From Thiohalocapsa halophila (GTDB lineage: Bacteria > Pseudomonadota > Gammaproteobacteria > Chromatiales > Chromatiaceae): DNA of 64,000 bases. Position 1 is the first letter of the stretch. Every line of letters starts with the position of its first letter. The notes beneath the pieces were generated by a model. That model did not search any database and was not told where the DNA came from. It saw only the letters and a program-made list of their open reading frames with translations. The stretch is taken from assembly GCF_016583825.1 (NCBI RefSeq), contig NZ_NRRV01000062.1, positions 1-64,000 of the forward strand, given 5' to 3'. Shown piece by piece: positions 17,471 through 29,941 of this stretch. The position numbers and the translations under genes are program-made.

Positions 17471-18031
17471 TCAGTCCCAAAGATTGCCGAGCTCGAGTAC
17501 CAGTGCGTCGAAGGGTGGCACAGCGATGCTAGCGGTATCGGCTGCCTGCGCGAGCAGGCGCCAGTGTCCGTCCTCCCGGCCATAGGCCTCCAGGGTGTGG
17601 CGGTGAGGGTCGACGAGCCAGGTATAGGCCACGCCGTGGTACCCGTAGAGAGGGAGTTTGATTTCTCGGTCCTTGCTGGCGGTGGTGGGGGAGAGAATCT
17701 CGCAGACCCAGTCAGGGACAATCTCGAAGCGATGACCCTCGGGGACCTTGGGCATACGCTCCTTGCGCCAGCCGGCGAGATCGGGAACGGCGACCTCGCG
17801 ATCGGTGACGAAGTGGATTTCCGGCTCAATGAGGATCCACCAGCCGCCGGGGCCGCCGCGGCCCCGGCCATAGGCGCCGCCGATGTCGATGCTGAGCTCG
17901 GTCTCTGCCCGTGCGTGCGGACCCGACGGACGCGGCTGGGTGTGGAGCTGGCCGTTGAGAATCTCCCCGGTCAGGCTCTCGGGCAGGGCTTCCAGCTGGT
18001 CGTAAAGCCCGGGCTTGTAGGCATGCTGCAT
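17471..18031 (-). CDS. Uma2-family (DUF820) putative endonuclease
   Basis: 186 residues. Uma2 proteins have a PD-(D/E)XK nuclease-like fold and are abundant in cyanobacteria and some proteobacteria; their function is unknown. Seen here are the N-terminal YDQLEALPESLTGEILNGQL, the WWILIEPEIHF strand, VAVPDLAGWRKERMP (conserved PDLagw), the DWVCEILSPTTASKDREIK segment with the E-x-S/T and K that define the putative active site, and YGVAYTWLVDP. The start is the first Met of the frame. A second, distant Uma2 gene lies at 20543-21025 on the same strand. Confidence 0.85.
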   Translation of the reverse strand: MQHAYKPGLYDQLEALPESLTGEILNGQLHTQPRPSGPHARAETELSIDIGGAYGRGRGGPGGWWILIEPEIHFVTDREVAVPDLAGWRKERMPKVPEGHRFEIVPDWVCEILSPTTASKDREIKLPLYGYHGVAYTWLVDPHRHTLEAYGREDGHWRLLAQAADTASIAVPPFDALVLELGNLWD

Positions 18032-18168
18032 GGCTTCGGCCCGCCGGCAATGGTGGCTTGGCTGAGTCTTGAGGATACCGCGAAGGATACGCGCGGTGGG
18101 ATACGAGCGGTGGCGTCCTGCCCACGAGCGAGATGCCGATTACTCGGCGTTTCCCTGGCTTGAGCAGA

Positions 18169-19017
18169 TCAGGGCAGCCCGGCGCCGGGCACCGCGACCT
18201 CCGCGGTCTCGATGCGCCCGCTCCTGAGCTGGGCGGCCTGTTGCGGGTCGCAGGTCTCGGCGGTGCAGACGTGCAGGGTGCGCCGCTGCGGGCCGCCGAG
18301 CATGCAGGCGTAGGGGGTGCCGGCGGTCACGCAGCGGCCCAGGATCTCACCGCCGCGGGCGACGCGCAGGGTCTCGTGCGTGCCGGGCGAGCTGATCCAC
18401 AGCGCCCCGTCGGCGTCCAGGCAAATACCGTCCGGCGTGGCTTCGCCCAGCGCCGCCCAGATGCCGCGGTCCGTGCTGTGCCCGTCAGGGCCGAGCTGAA
18501 ACCAGCTCACGCGGTTCGCGAAGGTCTCGCCGACCAGCAGGGTGCCGCCATCGCGTGTGATGGCAGAGCCGTTCGGAAAGACGAGGCCGTCGGCGAACGG
18601 CTCGATGCCGCCGTCCGTGTCCACCAGCAGGAGCTCCGTCGGCGTCCTGGGCGCACCGCCGTCCACGTCGTAGCCGAAGTTGCCGGCATAGATCCGGCCT
18701 GCCGCGTCCACCACCATATCGTTGCAGTGCCAAGGGGCATGCTGGGAGAGGTCGGCGTAGGGCAGCAGCGCGCCGTCGACGACACGGACGATGCGACGCG
18801 TGGTCATCAGCACGCAGAGCAGGTCGCCATTGGGCAGCCAGCCGAGCCCGCCGGGGCGGTCCTCGGTGGTGGCAATGGTCGTCAGGCTGCCGTCGGCCGC
18901 CATGGCCAGCACCTGGTGGGCGTGCTGGTCCGTGAGCCAGAAGCGTCCGTCGTGCCAGCGCGGGCCTTCCGGGAAGGCGAGGCCGTCGGCGACGACTCGG
19001 GCTTGGTAGGTCTGCAT
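18169..19017 (-). CDS. SMP-30/gluconolactonase-family protein
   Basis: 282 residues of the six-bladed beta-propeller SMP-30/LRE family, which hydrolyse sugar lactones with a single divalent metal. The opening FPEGPRWHDGRFWLTDQHAHQ carries the metal Glu of the PEGP motif, NDMVVDAAGRIYAGNFGYD the central Asn/Asp, and FPNGSAITRDGGTLLVGETF the conserved NGxxxxxDG. The segment LDADGALWISSPG follows. A gluconokinase gene begins just upstream and an SDR dehydrogenase lies downstream, so D-glucono-lactone is a reasonable but unproven substrate. Confidence 0.85.
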   Translation of the reverse strand: MQTYQARVVADGLAFPEGPRWHDGRFWLTDQHAHQVLAMAADGSLTTIATTEDRPGGLGWLPNGDLLCVLMTTRRIVRVVDGALLPYADLSQHAPWHCNDMVVDAAGRIYAGNFGYDVDGGAPRTPTELLLVDTDGGIEPFADGLVFPNGSAITRDGGTLLVGETFANRVSWFQLGPDGHSTDRGIWAALGEATPDGICLDADGALWISSPGTHETLRVARGGEILGRCVTAGTPYACMLGGPQRRTLHVCTAETCDPQQAAQLRSGRIETAEVAVPGAGLP

Positions 19018-19124
19018 GCTGATGTCCTCAGGGGGCCGGGCGCGGTTCGGCGAAGCGTCCCAAGGAAGCCGGGCCGATGCAACGCCGATGCAACTAAGCC
19101 TCCATGCGACGGCGGCGGCACGTT

Positions 19125-19631
19125 TCAGGCATCGGGCGCGTGGTCTTGCGCTGCGAGTGCCTCGCGCACCAATGCCACCTGCCCCGATGTCGCCAGGCCG
19201 ATGGGCACCTCGATGGCGTCATCCGGCACGCTCAGGGTCGCGATCTGGCTGTCCAGCAGCACCGGCGGCATGAAGTGGTCTCGGCGGGCGGCGAGCCGCT
19301 CGCGCAGCTCCGCCGGCGCGCCCACCAGCAGCACGTAGCGGATATCCCGCAGACCCGCCGTAAGCCGGGTGCGGTAGCTGTCTTTGAGCGCGGAGCAGGC
19401 CAGCACCGCGTCCTTGCCGGCGGCGTCCTGCTCGCGCAGCAGCGCATGCAGCCGGTCCAGCCAGGGCCCGCGGTCGGCGTCGTCAAGCGGCTCGCCGCGG
19501 CGCATCTTGGCGATGTTCTCCGGCGGGTGATGGTCGTCGGCGTCGACGAAGCCGCAGCCGAGCGCCGCCGCCAGCGCCTCTCCGAGGGTGCTCTTGCCGG
19601 CGCCGCTGACGCCCATGACGATGACGATCAT
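19125..19631 (-). CDS. gntK: Gluconokinase, GntK family
   Basis: 168 residues, normal for the family. It phosphorylates D-gluconate to 6-phosphogluconate with ATP. The P-loop is MGVSGAGKSTLGEALA; the conserved FVDADDHHPPENIAKMRRG binds gluconate and continues with PLDDADRGPWLDRL; ACSALKDSYR follows, and FMPPVLLDSQIATL is the lid/C-terminal mark. The ATG at 19631 overlaps the purU stop by four bases (ATGA), so the two are translated together. The reading frame is open far upstream through purU but that is a shadow. Confidence 0.93.
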   Translation of the reverse strand: MIVIVMGVSGAGKSTLGEALAAALGCGFVDADDHHPPENIAKMRRGEPLDDADRGPWLDRLHALLREQDAAGKDAVLACSALKDSYRTRLTAGLRDIRYVLLVGAPAELRERLAARRDHFMPPVLLDSQIATLSVPDDAIEVPIGLATSGQVALVREALAAQDHAPDA

Positions 19632-20482
19632 CCGAACACGATGGTCTTGTTGCCGTGGACCAGCACCCGGTCCTCCAGATGGAAACGCAGGCCGCGGGCG
19701 AGCACCTGCTTCTCTACGTCTTTGCCCAGGCGAATCATGTCCTCCACGGTGTTGTGATGGCCCACGCGCACCACGTCCTGCTCGATGATAGGGCCGGCGT
19801 CCAGCTCCGTGGTCACATAGTGGCAGGTGGCGCCGATGAGCTTCACCCCGCGGTCGGCAGCCTGATGATAGGGCCGGGCGCCGACGAAGCTCGGCAGGAA
19901 GCTGTGGTGGATGTTGATAATGCGCGCCGGATACTGGGCGCAGATCTGCTCCGGCAAGATCTGCATATAGCGCGCCAGTACGATGACATCCGGCCGCGCC
20001 TCGGCCAGCGCCTGCTCCACCGCCGCGAAATGGATCGACTTGTCCGCCGCCTCCACCGGGAAGTGGCGATAGTCGAGCCCATGCCATTCCACGTAGCTGC
20101 GCAGCTCGTCGTGGTTGGAGATCACGCAGGGGATGTCGAAGGCCATCTCGCCGCTGCGCCAGCGATACAGCAGGTCCGACAGGCAATGCGCCTGCTTGCT
20201 GGCGAGCAGCACCACGCGCTTGTTGATGCCGGTGTCGTAGACGCACCACTGCATCCGAAAGCGCTCGGCCACCGGCGTGAAGTGGGATTTCAGTCCTTCC
20301 AGACCGAAGGGCAGGGACGACGCCCGCACCACGTAGCGCATGAAGAACCACTGGCTGTCCGGGTCCGTGTAGTGGTGGGCCTCGGTGATCCAGCCGCCGT
20401 GCACGGCGATGAAATCGCTGACGGCGGCGACGATGCCCACCCGGTCCGGGCAGGAGATGATGAGGCGGTAGGCGCGCTCCAT
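19628..20482 (-). CDS. purU: Formyltetrahydrofolate deformylase
   Basis: 284 residues. PurU hydrolyses 10-formyl-THF to THF and formate, balancing one-carbon pools and feeding formate to PurT. It has an N-terminal ACT domain (RLIISCPDRVGIVAAVSDFI) and a formyltransferase-fold domain after about residue 85. Active-site features of the family are seen in ISNHDELR, ILARYMQILPEQICAQY, INIHHSFLPSFVGARPYHQA and GATCHYVTTELDAGPIIEQD, with the Asn/His/Asp triad. gntK overlaps its stop codon, an unusual partnership with no obvious pathway link. Confidence 0.96.
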   Translation of the reverse strand: MERAYRLIISCPDRVGIVAAVSDFIAVHGGWITEAHHYTDPDSQWFFMRYVVRASSLPFGLEGLKSHFTPVAERFRMQWCVYDTGINKRVVLLASKQAHCLSDLLYRWRSGEMAFDIPCVISNHDELRSYVEWHGLDYRHFPVEAADKSIHFAAVEQALAEARPDVIVLARYMQILPEQICAQYPARIINIHHSFLPSFVGARPYHQAADRGVKLIGATCHYVTTELDAGPIIEQDVVRVGHHNTVEDMIRLGKDVEKQVLARGLRFHLEDRVLVHGNKTIVFG

Positions 20483-20542
20483 GGGCTCGGCTCGCGGTGG
20501 CCAGTGCGGGGGTTGGCAGGCTTGCGTCAGCTGGCCCGCAGG

Positions 20543-21025
20543 TCAAAAGGGCAAGGTAACCCGATCCGGGAAGTCTGGCACCAGCGCGCTTCGCGCAAGC
20601 ACCGCATGGTTGTTGTGGAAGGTCATGGCCCCTTCCGTGTCGCAGAGCCAGAACTCCTTGGCACCGCGGGCGAAGTAGAACTCCTTCTTCTCGTCCATCT
20701 CGGCGCGTGAGTTGGACTCCGACAGCACCTCGACGACGATCTCCGGCGACTCCGGGTAGGGGTTTGCAGCGCCGTGGCGGGCCAGAAACTCACGGCTCGC
20801 CCAGGCGACGTCCGCGACCTTGACGCCGGCGGTGGTCTCGATGCTGCATTCCGGGAAGGCGGTGCCACCGGGCGCGTGGCGGCGCAGCAGCGTCTGGATC
20901 TCGCCCTGCAACAGGGAGTGTCGATTGGACGCCGGACTCATCACGATATGCCCCCAGCGGTTGGTCTCCAGCTTGAAGGGGAGATCCTTGAGTGCCGGGT
21001 GCGCGCAGATCTCCTGCCAGTTCAT
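20543..21025 (-). CDS. Uma2-family (DUF820) putative endonuclease
   Basis: 160 residues, shorter than and only distantly similar to the Uma2 protein at 17471. It begins MNWQEICAHPALKDLPFKLE, then NRWGHIVMSPASNRHSLLQGEI as in many Uma2 members of this branch. VADVAWASREFL holds the Asp, YPESPEIVVEVLSESNSRAE the Glu, and MDEKKEFYFARGAKEFWLCD the Lys of the presumed PD-(D/E)XK site, followed by the conserved fW-x-cd. Molecular role unknown. The 60-bp gap to purU and shared strand allow co-transcription. Confidence 0.85.
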   Translation of the reverse strand: MNWQEICAHPALKDLPFKLETNRWGHIVMSPASNRHSLLQGEIQTLLRRHAPGGTAFPECSIETTAGVKVADVAWASREFLARHGAANPYPESPEIVVEVLSESNSRAEMDEKKEFYFARGAKEFWLCDTEGAMTFHNNHAVLARSALVPDFPDRVTLPF

Positions 21026-21288
21026 TGCCTGTGCTCCGAAATCGTGCTGCCGATGTCACATCATAGCGAGCGCGGCGGCGCTCGGCATCCCGCGGTGGGC
21101 GCCCCCTGCGTGCCATGAGATCGCGCAACTGGGAGATCGCGTAACTGGCGTGCCTATGGCGGATAAGCGCAGCTCATCCGCTGCTCGGCGGGTCGTAACG
21201 CCTGAATCTGGCGCGACCCGCCGTGGAGTGATTGAGCCGCCCGTCTGTGGTAGCACTCCGAGGGCTGTCGCCAATCCCGACGCTGCGC
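21026..21288. repeat. Intergenic region with two hairpins
   Basis: 263 bases between the Uma2 and pentapeptide genes. GCGGAT (21159-21164) pairs with ATCCGC (21176-21181), a patch that resembles a widespread proteobacterial intergenic repeat. GGCGGGTCG (21187-21195) pairs with CGACCCGCC (21214-21222). The second hairpin is about 67 bases past the pentapeptide-gene stop and may help end its transcript, but there is no T-run. Confidence 0.5.
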
Positions 21289-22143
21289 TCAGCGAACGTT
21301 TTCTTTGAACGAGGGTATTCTGGCGTTGCGGGCCTTGGAGAAATTGGCGAAGGTGATGCTGGTCGACACCAGTGAGACGTCCGTGAAGTCCGCATCGGTC
21401 ACGTCGGCGTGACGCAGCACGGCGCCCATCAGCTGGGCGCCCGCGAGGTTCGCCCCGGTCAGATTCGCGCCGTGGAGATTGACGTCCCGCAGTAATACAC
21501 CGCGCAGATCCGCGCCGATCAGGGTCGCCTCGCGCATGTTGGCGAGGTTGAGCACGGACGGGATGCGGCTGCCGACACCGCCGATGCGGGCGCCGTCGAG
21601 GTTCGCCCTGAGCAGCTTGACGCCGTTCAGATGGGTGTTCTGGATGTCGGCGTCTGCCAGATTGCAGCCGCTCATCAACGCCTCGATCAGCAGGGAGTCC
21701 TTGATGCGGGCGCGCAACAATCGGCAATCCCGCAAACAGGCGTCCGAAAGGTCGCTGCGCTCGATGACGGCATCGGATAGGTCTGCGCCGTGAAAATCCA
21801 CGTAGCGCAGATCGCATGCCAGCAGACGCGCACCGCGCAGATCGCTGTTGGTGAGGACCGCGCCGCTGCCGGGGGAGCCGTCGCTGAACTTCGCTTGCTC
21901 GAACAGTGCGCCGGAGAGATTGGCCCCATCGAGCTGGCTGCGAAACATGACGGCGCCCGTGAGTCTGGCGCCGGTCAGATCGGCCCCGACGAGGTCGGTC
22001 TCATGCAGCCAGGCCCCGCTGAGATCCGCATCCCGCAGGTCCGCGCCATCGAGGATATCCTCCCGCAGATCCGCGTCCACCAGGCTCTGCGCATCCACGG
22101 TTCGCAGGACCTCTCCCGTGTCCTTGTGTCTGATCTCGATCAT
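21289..22143 (-). CDS. Pentapeptide-repeat protein
   Basis: 284 residues, almost all made of A(D/N)LXX repeats such as ADLREDILDGADLRDADLSG, GADLTGARLTG, GADLRGVLLRD and GANLTGANLAGAQL. This gives a right-handed quadrilateral beta-helix. A short N-terminal part (MIEIRHKDTGEVLRTVDAQ) precedes the repeats. Some family members mimic DNA and protect gyrase, but most have no known role, and nothing here points to one. The ATG at 22143 overlaps the stop of a 24-residue ORF by four bases, which suggests translational coupling and supports this start over an upstream one. Confidence 0.85.
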   Translation of the reverse strand: MIEIRHKDTGEVLRTVDAQSLVDADLREDILDGADLRDADLSGAWLHETDLVGADLTGARLTGAVMFRSQLDGANLSGALFEQAKFSDGSPGSGAVLTNSDLRGARLLACDLRYVDFHGADLSDAVIERSDLSDACLRDCRLLRARIKDSLLIEALMSGCNLADADIQNTHLNGVKLLRANLDGARIGGVGSRIPSVLNLANMREATLIGADLRGVLLRDVNLHGANLTGANLAGAQLMGAVLRHADVTDADFTDVSLVSTSITFANFSKARNARIPSFKENVR

Positions 22144-22214
22144 GACTGTGCTGGAATCATGCTCAGCAGCACGAAGATATCCGCCGAGATCCAGATGCGC
22201 TTCAGCGTTTGCAT
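22140..22214 (-). CDS. 24-residue hydrophobic mini-protein coupled to the pentapeptide gene
   Basis: The frame encodes MQTLKRIWISADIFVLLSMI and ends PAQS. It follows a strong GGGAGG ribosome site about 6 bases before its ATG, and its stop overlaps the pentapeptide start as ATGA. A basic N-end and a hydrophobic run IWISADIFVLLSMI suggest a membrane peptide; it could also be a translated leader that controls the next gene. Existence is supported only by the ribosome site and the overlap. Confidence 0.45.
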   Translation of the reverse strand: MQTLKRIWISADIFVLLSMIPAQS

Positions 22215-22811
22215 GGTGCGCCTCCCAGGGTAATGATCCCAACCACAGTGTAGACCGACACACCCATTCGCAGCGGCAAACGCGGCCCTCTCTTGCTCGC
22301 GCCACCGCATGCCGCCGGCATCAACGGAACCGCGTCTTAGGGCAACGCCGATTGATCGGGGTTGCCCGTGCGGAGCAGGTGGCCCCGCGATGCTCATCGA
22401 GCTAAACCGCTGAAACTGAAGGCGTTCGCAAGCCGTGTCTTCGAGCGCCGTGCCGACTCTGGCCTAGGGCGACCAATAATCGGCTTCTCTTCAACAGCTG
22501 CGCGGAGCCCCTTCACGCCACCTGGTCCCCGGCGACCATGGCGCAGATCCAAGGTGGGTCTATGTAAAAAAGCAGTGCTCTCCCTATTGCACGATCAGCG
22601 TTTCCCCCGGCTCCCATGCATCCGTGCCCGTCGCCGGCGCCTGCTCGGCGAGCGCCGGGAGCAAGTCGCGCCAGCGCAGCAACAGCCGCTGCCAATTCAA
22701 CCTATGGCTCACCCCCAGCGGCACACAGGCTCAGCCTTTGAGTCACCGGCCGCGCTAGACTCTCGGCCCGTCGCAGGATCAGACATCGACCAGACCCCAC
22801 GTGTACGCTGC
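22215..22811. other. Intergenic region between pentapeptide and recC genes
   Basis: About 600 bases between divergent genes. On the minus strand at 22584-22735 there is an open stretch ending in a stop whose product, RLNWQRLLLRWRDLLPALAE then TGTDAWEPGETLIVQ, looks like the C-terminus of a real protein without its beginning. It could be a remnant gene. Nothing else is recognisable; the recC promoter should lie in the right part. Confidence 0.3.
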
Positions 22812-25800
22812 ATGCTGACCGTCATCCGCTCCAATCGCGTCGAGCAACTGCTGGCCGAGCTGGCCCGGCGGCTGGTGACAGCGCCGCCCGCATCCGTGCT
22901 CACGCCGGCCACCGTGGTGGCCGCGAGCCCCGCCATGGCGCGCTGGGTCAACCTGAGGCTCGCCGAGGTCTGCGGCGTGGCCGCGAATCTGGACTACCCG
23001 CTGCCGGCCACCTTCGTCTGGCGCCTGGCGCGCGGGCTGCTGGACGATCTGCCTGACGCGGACCCGCTGTCGCTGGACGCCATGGCCTGGCAGGTCTTCG
23101 CCGAGCTGCCGGCGCTGCTGGCGGAGCCGGCCTTCGCACCGCTGCAGCGCTACCTGCGCGACGACGCCGACGGGCGCAAGCGCTGGCAGCTCGCCACCCG
23201 CATCGCCGATGTCTTCGACCGCTGCCAGCTCTACCGCCCGGCGCTGATCCGCGCCTGGACCGACGGCCTGGAGGTCGATGACCTCGAGGCAGCGGCCGCC
23301 GAGCCCTGGCAGGGTCCGCTCTGGCGGCGGCTGGTGGCCGGCCGGGAGCAGCAGCACCGCGTCGCCGTGCTGGACCGGCTGCTGGCGGCGCTCGGGCAGC
23401 CGGCGGCGGGCGCCTTGCCCGAGCCTGTCGCGGTGTTCGCCGTCTCCAGCCTGCCGCCGGTGTTGGTGGAGGTGCTCCAGGCCCTGTCGCGCCACATCGA
23501 CGTGGCTCTCTACCTGCACACACCCACGGCGGAGTTTTGGTCCGACCTGGTCTCCCAGAAGACCCTCGCCCGCAAGCGGCTGGCGCAGCCGGACGACGCC
23601 GACCTCTGGGAGACCGGCAATCCGCTGCTCGGCTCCTGGGGCCGGCAGGGCCAGGCCTTGCAGGACCTGCTGCTGCATGGGGAAACCCCGTTGGCGGAGG
23701 AGGACGCCTATGCCGCGGACTGGCCGAAGACCCTGCTGGGGCGGCTGCAACAGGACCTGTTCGCGCTGACCCCGGTGCCGGCGCCGGACGAGCGCATCCC
23801 GATGCCCGCCGACGACTCGGTGCAGGTCCACCTCTGCCACAGCCCGGCGCGGGAATGCCAGGTGCTGCACGACAGCCTGCTGGCCCTGTTCGAGGCCGAG
23901 CCGGACCTGCGCCCGGAAGACGTGCTGGTGTTGGTGCCGGACATCGCAGCCTATGCCGCGGACATCGCCGCCGTCTTCGACCGCCACCGGCCGGACCCGA
24001 CAGGGCCGGCGGCGGCCGAGCGGCGCTCGGGCGCACCCTTCATTCCCTGGAATCTCTCGGACATCGCCGTCGCCGACGAGCATCCGCTGGTGCGCGTCTT
24101 CCTGCGCCTGCTGGCGCTGCCCGAGAGCCGCTTCACCCAGTCCGAGGTGCTGTCCTACCTGGACGTGCCGGAGCTGGCGGAGCATTTCGGCCTGGATGCC
24201 GACGCCGTGACCCGGGTCCGGGACTGGCTGGCGGCCGCCAACCTGCGCTGGGGCCTGGACGGCGCCCACAAGGCCGGCCTTGCGCTGCCGGCGACGGAGC
24301 AGAACACCTGGGCGCAGGCCGGGGCGCGGCTCTTCGCCGGCTATGCGCTCGGTGGGGCGCCGGGCGGCGATGCGGGCTTCGCCGGCATCGCACCGGTGGC
24401 CGGTGTCGAAGGCGCCGGCGCCGCGGCCTTGGGCCGATTCTGGCGGCTCTTCGACCGGCTGCGGGACACGGCTCGCCGCCTCGCCGAGCCGCGCACCGCC
24501 GCGGACTGGCAGCGGGCCCTGGGCCGGCTCATCGCGGACTTCTTCGGCGAGCGCGACGACCCGGACGGCCACCTCCAGCGCATCCGCGACGCCGTCGCGG
24601 AGCTGGCCGAGCAGGCCGCCGCCGTCGACGAGCCCCTGAGCCCGGCCCTGGTGCGCACCTGGCTCGAAGCGCGCGTCGGCGGCACCGGCACCGGCACCGA
24701 GCGCCGCGGCGGCCGATGGTTCAGCGGCGGCGTGACCTTCTGCGGCATGCGGCCCCTGCGCAGCCTGCCGTTCCAGGTCATCTGCGTGCTCGGCCTGGAC
24801 GACGACGCCTTCCCGCGCCGCGACCGGCCCGTGGAATTCGACCCCATGCGCCGCAGCTGGCGCCCCGGCGACCCGCGCAAGGCGGACGAGGACCGCTACC
24901 TCTTCCTGGAGACCCTGCTCGGCGCCCGCCGCCGGCTCTATCTGAGCTGCGTCGGCCGCGACATCCGCAGCAACGAACCGCGCCAGCCCTCGGTGCTGCT
25001 GCGGGAGCTGCTGGATCACATGGACCAGTATTTCGTCGCCGCCGAGGGCGGCGGGCCGCTGAGCAAGGCCGTCACCCGCGTCCACGCCCTCCAGCCCTTC
25101 AGCCCGGCCCGGTTCGACCCGCAAGACCCGAGCTTCGATCAGGACTGGTGCCGCGTCGCCGGGCAGGTGCAGGCCGCCGCGGGGGGGCAGGCGACGGCCG
25201 CACCCGTGGACTGGCCCACCGATCCGCTGCCGGAGCCCCCCGAGCCCATGCGGGACGTCACGCTCACGCAGCTGGAGCGCTTCCTGGTGCACCCGGTGCG
25301 CTGTTTCGCCCAGATCCGCCTCGGCGTCTACCTGCTCGAGCGCGAGCCGGAGGCGGACGACGAGCCCTTCGCGCTGGACGGCCTCGCCGGCTGGCAGCTC
25401 AAGACCCGGCTCATGGCAGACCGGCTCGCCGGCCGGCCCGCCACGGCTGATCGACTGGCTGCCGAGGGCGTCCTGCCCCATGGCGCCTTCGGCGGACTGA
25501 CGCTGGAGCGCGAGGCGCAGGGCCTGGCCGGGCTGGCGCAAGACCTGGCGCCCTACTGCGGGCAGAGCCGCGCCCGGCTGGATCTGGACCTGACCTGCGC
25601 CGACCACCCCGGCAGTCCCTGGCGGCTCACGGGACAGGTGGATGGGCTCTATCCTGGGCTCGGCCTGCTGCGCTGGCGGGCCGGCAAGCTGCGGGGCGAG
25701 GATCGCCTGCGGCTCTGGCTCGCGCACCTGGCGCGCTGGGCGGTGGCGGATGCGGATCTGGTGACGGCGCCGGAGCCCTCCCGGCTCTTCGGCGAGGAAG

Positions 25801-26152
25801 ACAGCTTCGTGCTCGCCGAGCCCGTGGCGCAGGCCGAGGCCCGCGTCCGGCTCTGCGAGCTGGTGTCCCTGTATTGGCAGGGCGTACAGCGCCCGCTGCC
25901 CATCTTCCGCAGGGCCAGCTTCGCCTTGGCCGAGCGCTGGGACGACGGCGACGACGTCTCGCAGGAGCGCGCCCGCAACGCCGCCGCGCGGGCGTGGGAC
26001 GGCAACGCCTTCAACCAGATCTCGGGCGACGCGGACGACGACTACGTTCGCCTGGTGCTGCGGGACGTCACCGGCGACCCCCTGGCCCATCCGGACTTCG
26101 AGCGCCTGGCGCTTTTGCTCTACGGCCCGCTGCTGGCGGCGGGGGCGGACGC

Positions 26153-26156
<4 letters not shown>
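22812..26156 (+). CDS. recC: Exodeoxyribonuclease V gamma subunit
   Basis: 1114 residues, the usual RecC length. RecC has helicase-like folds without ATPase motifs; it splits the duplex, scans for Chi and channels strands to RecB and RecD. The start MLTVIRSNRVEQLLAELARR is typical. VVAASPAMARWVNLRLAE, TRIADVFDRCQLYRP, the CHSPARECQVLHDSLLALFE segment and the ENTWAQAGARLFAGYAL segment match the family, as does MRPLRSLPFQVICVLGLDDD in the middle. An ATG at 22812 suits these; upstream codons have no family character. The stop overlaps the recB ATG by four bases. Confidence 0.95.

Positions 26157-29937
<3,781 letters not shown>

Positions 29938-29941
<4 letters not shown>

Noticed and set aside
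22779-26090. 1103-codon open frame opposite recC
   Set aside because: Antisense of a confirmed recC gene; the product is rich in Gly, Arg, Gln and His with no recognisable fold.
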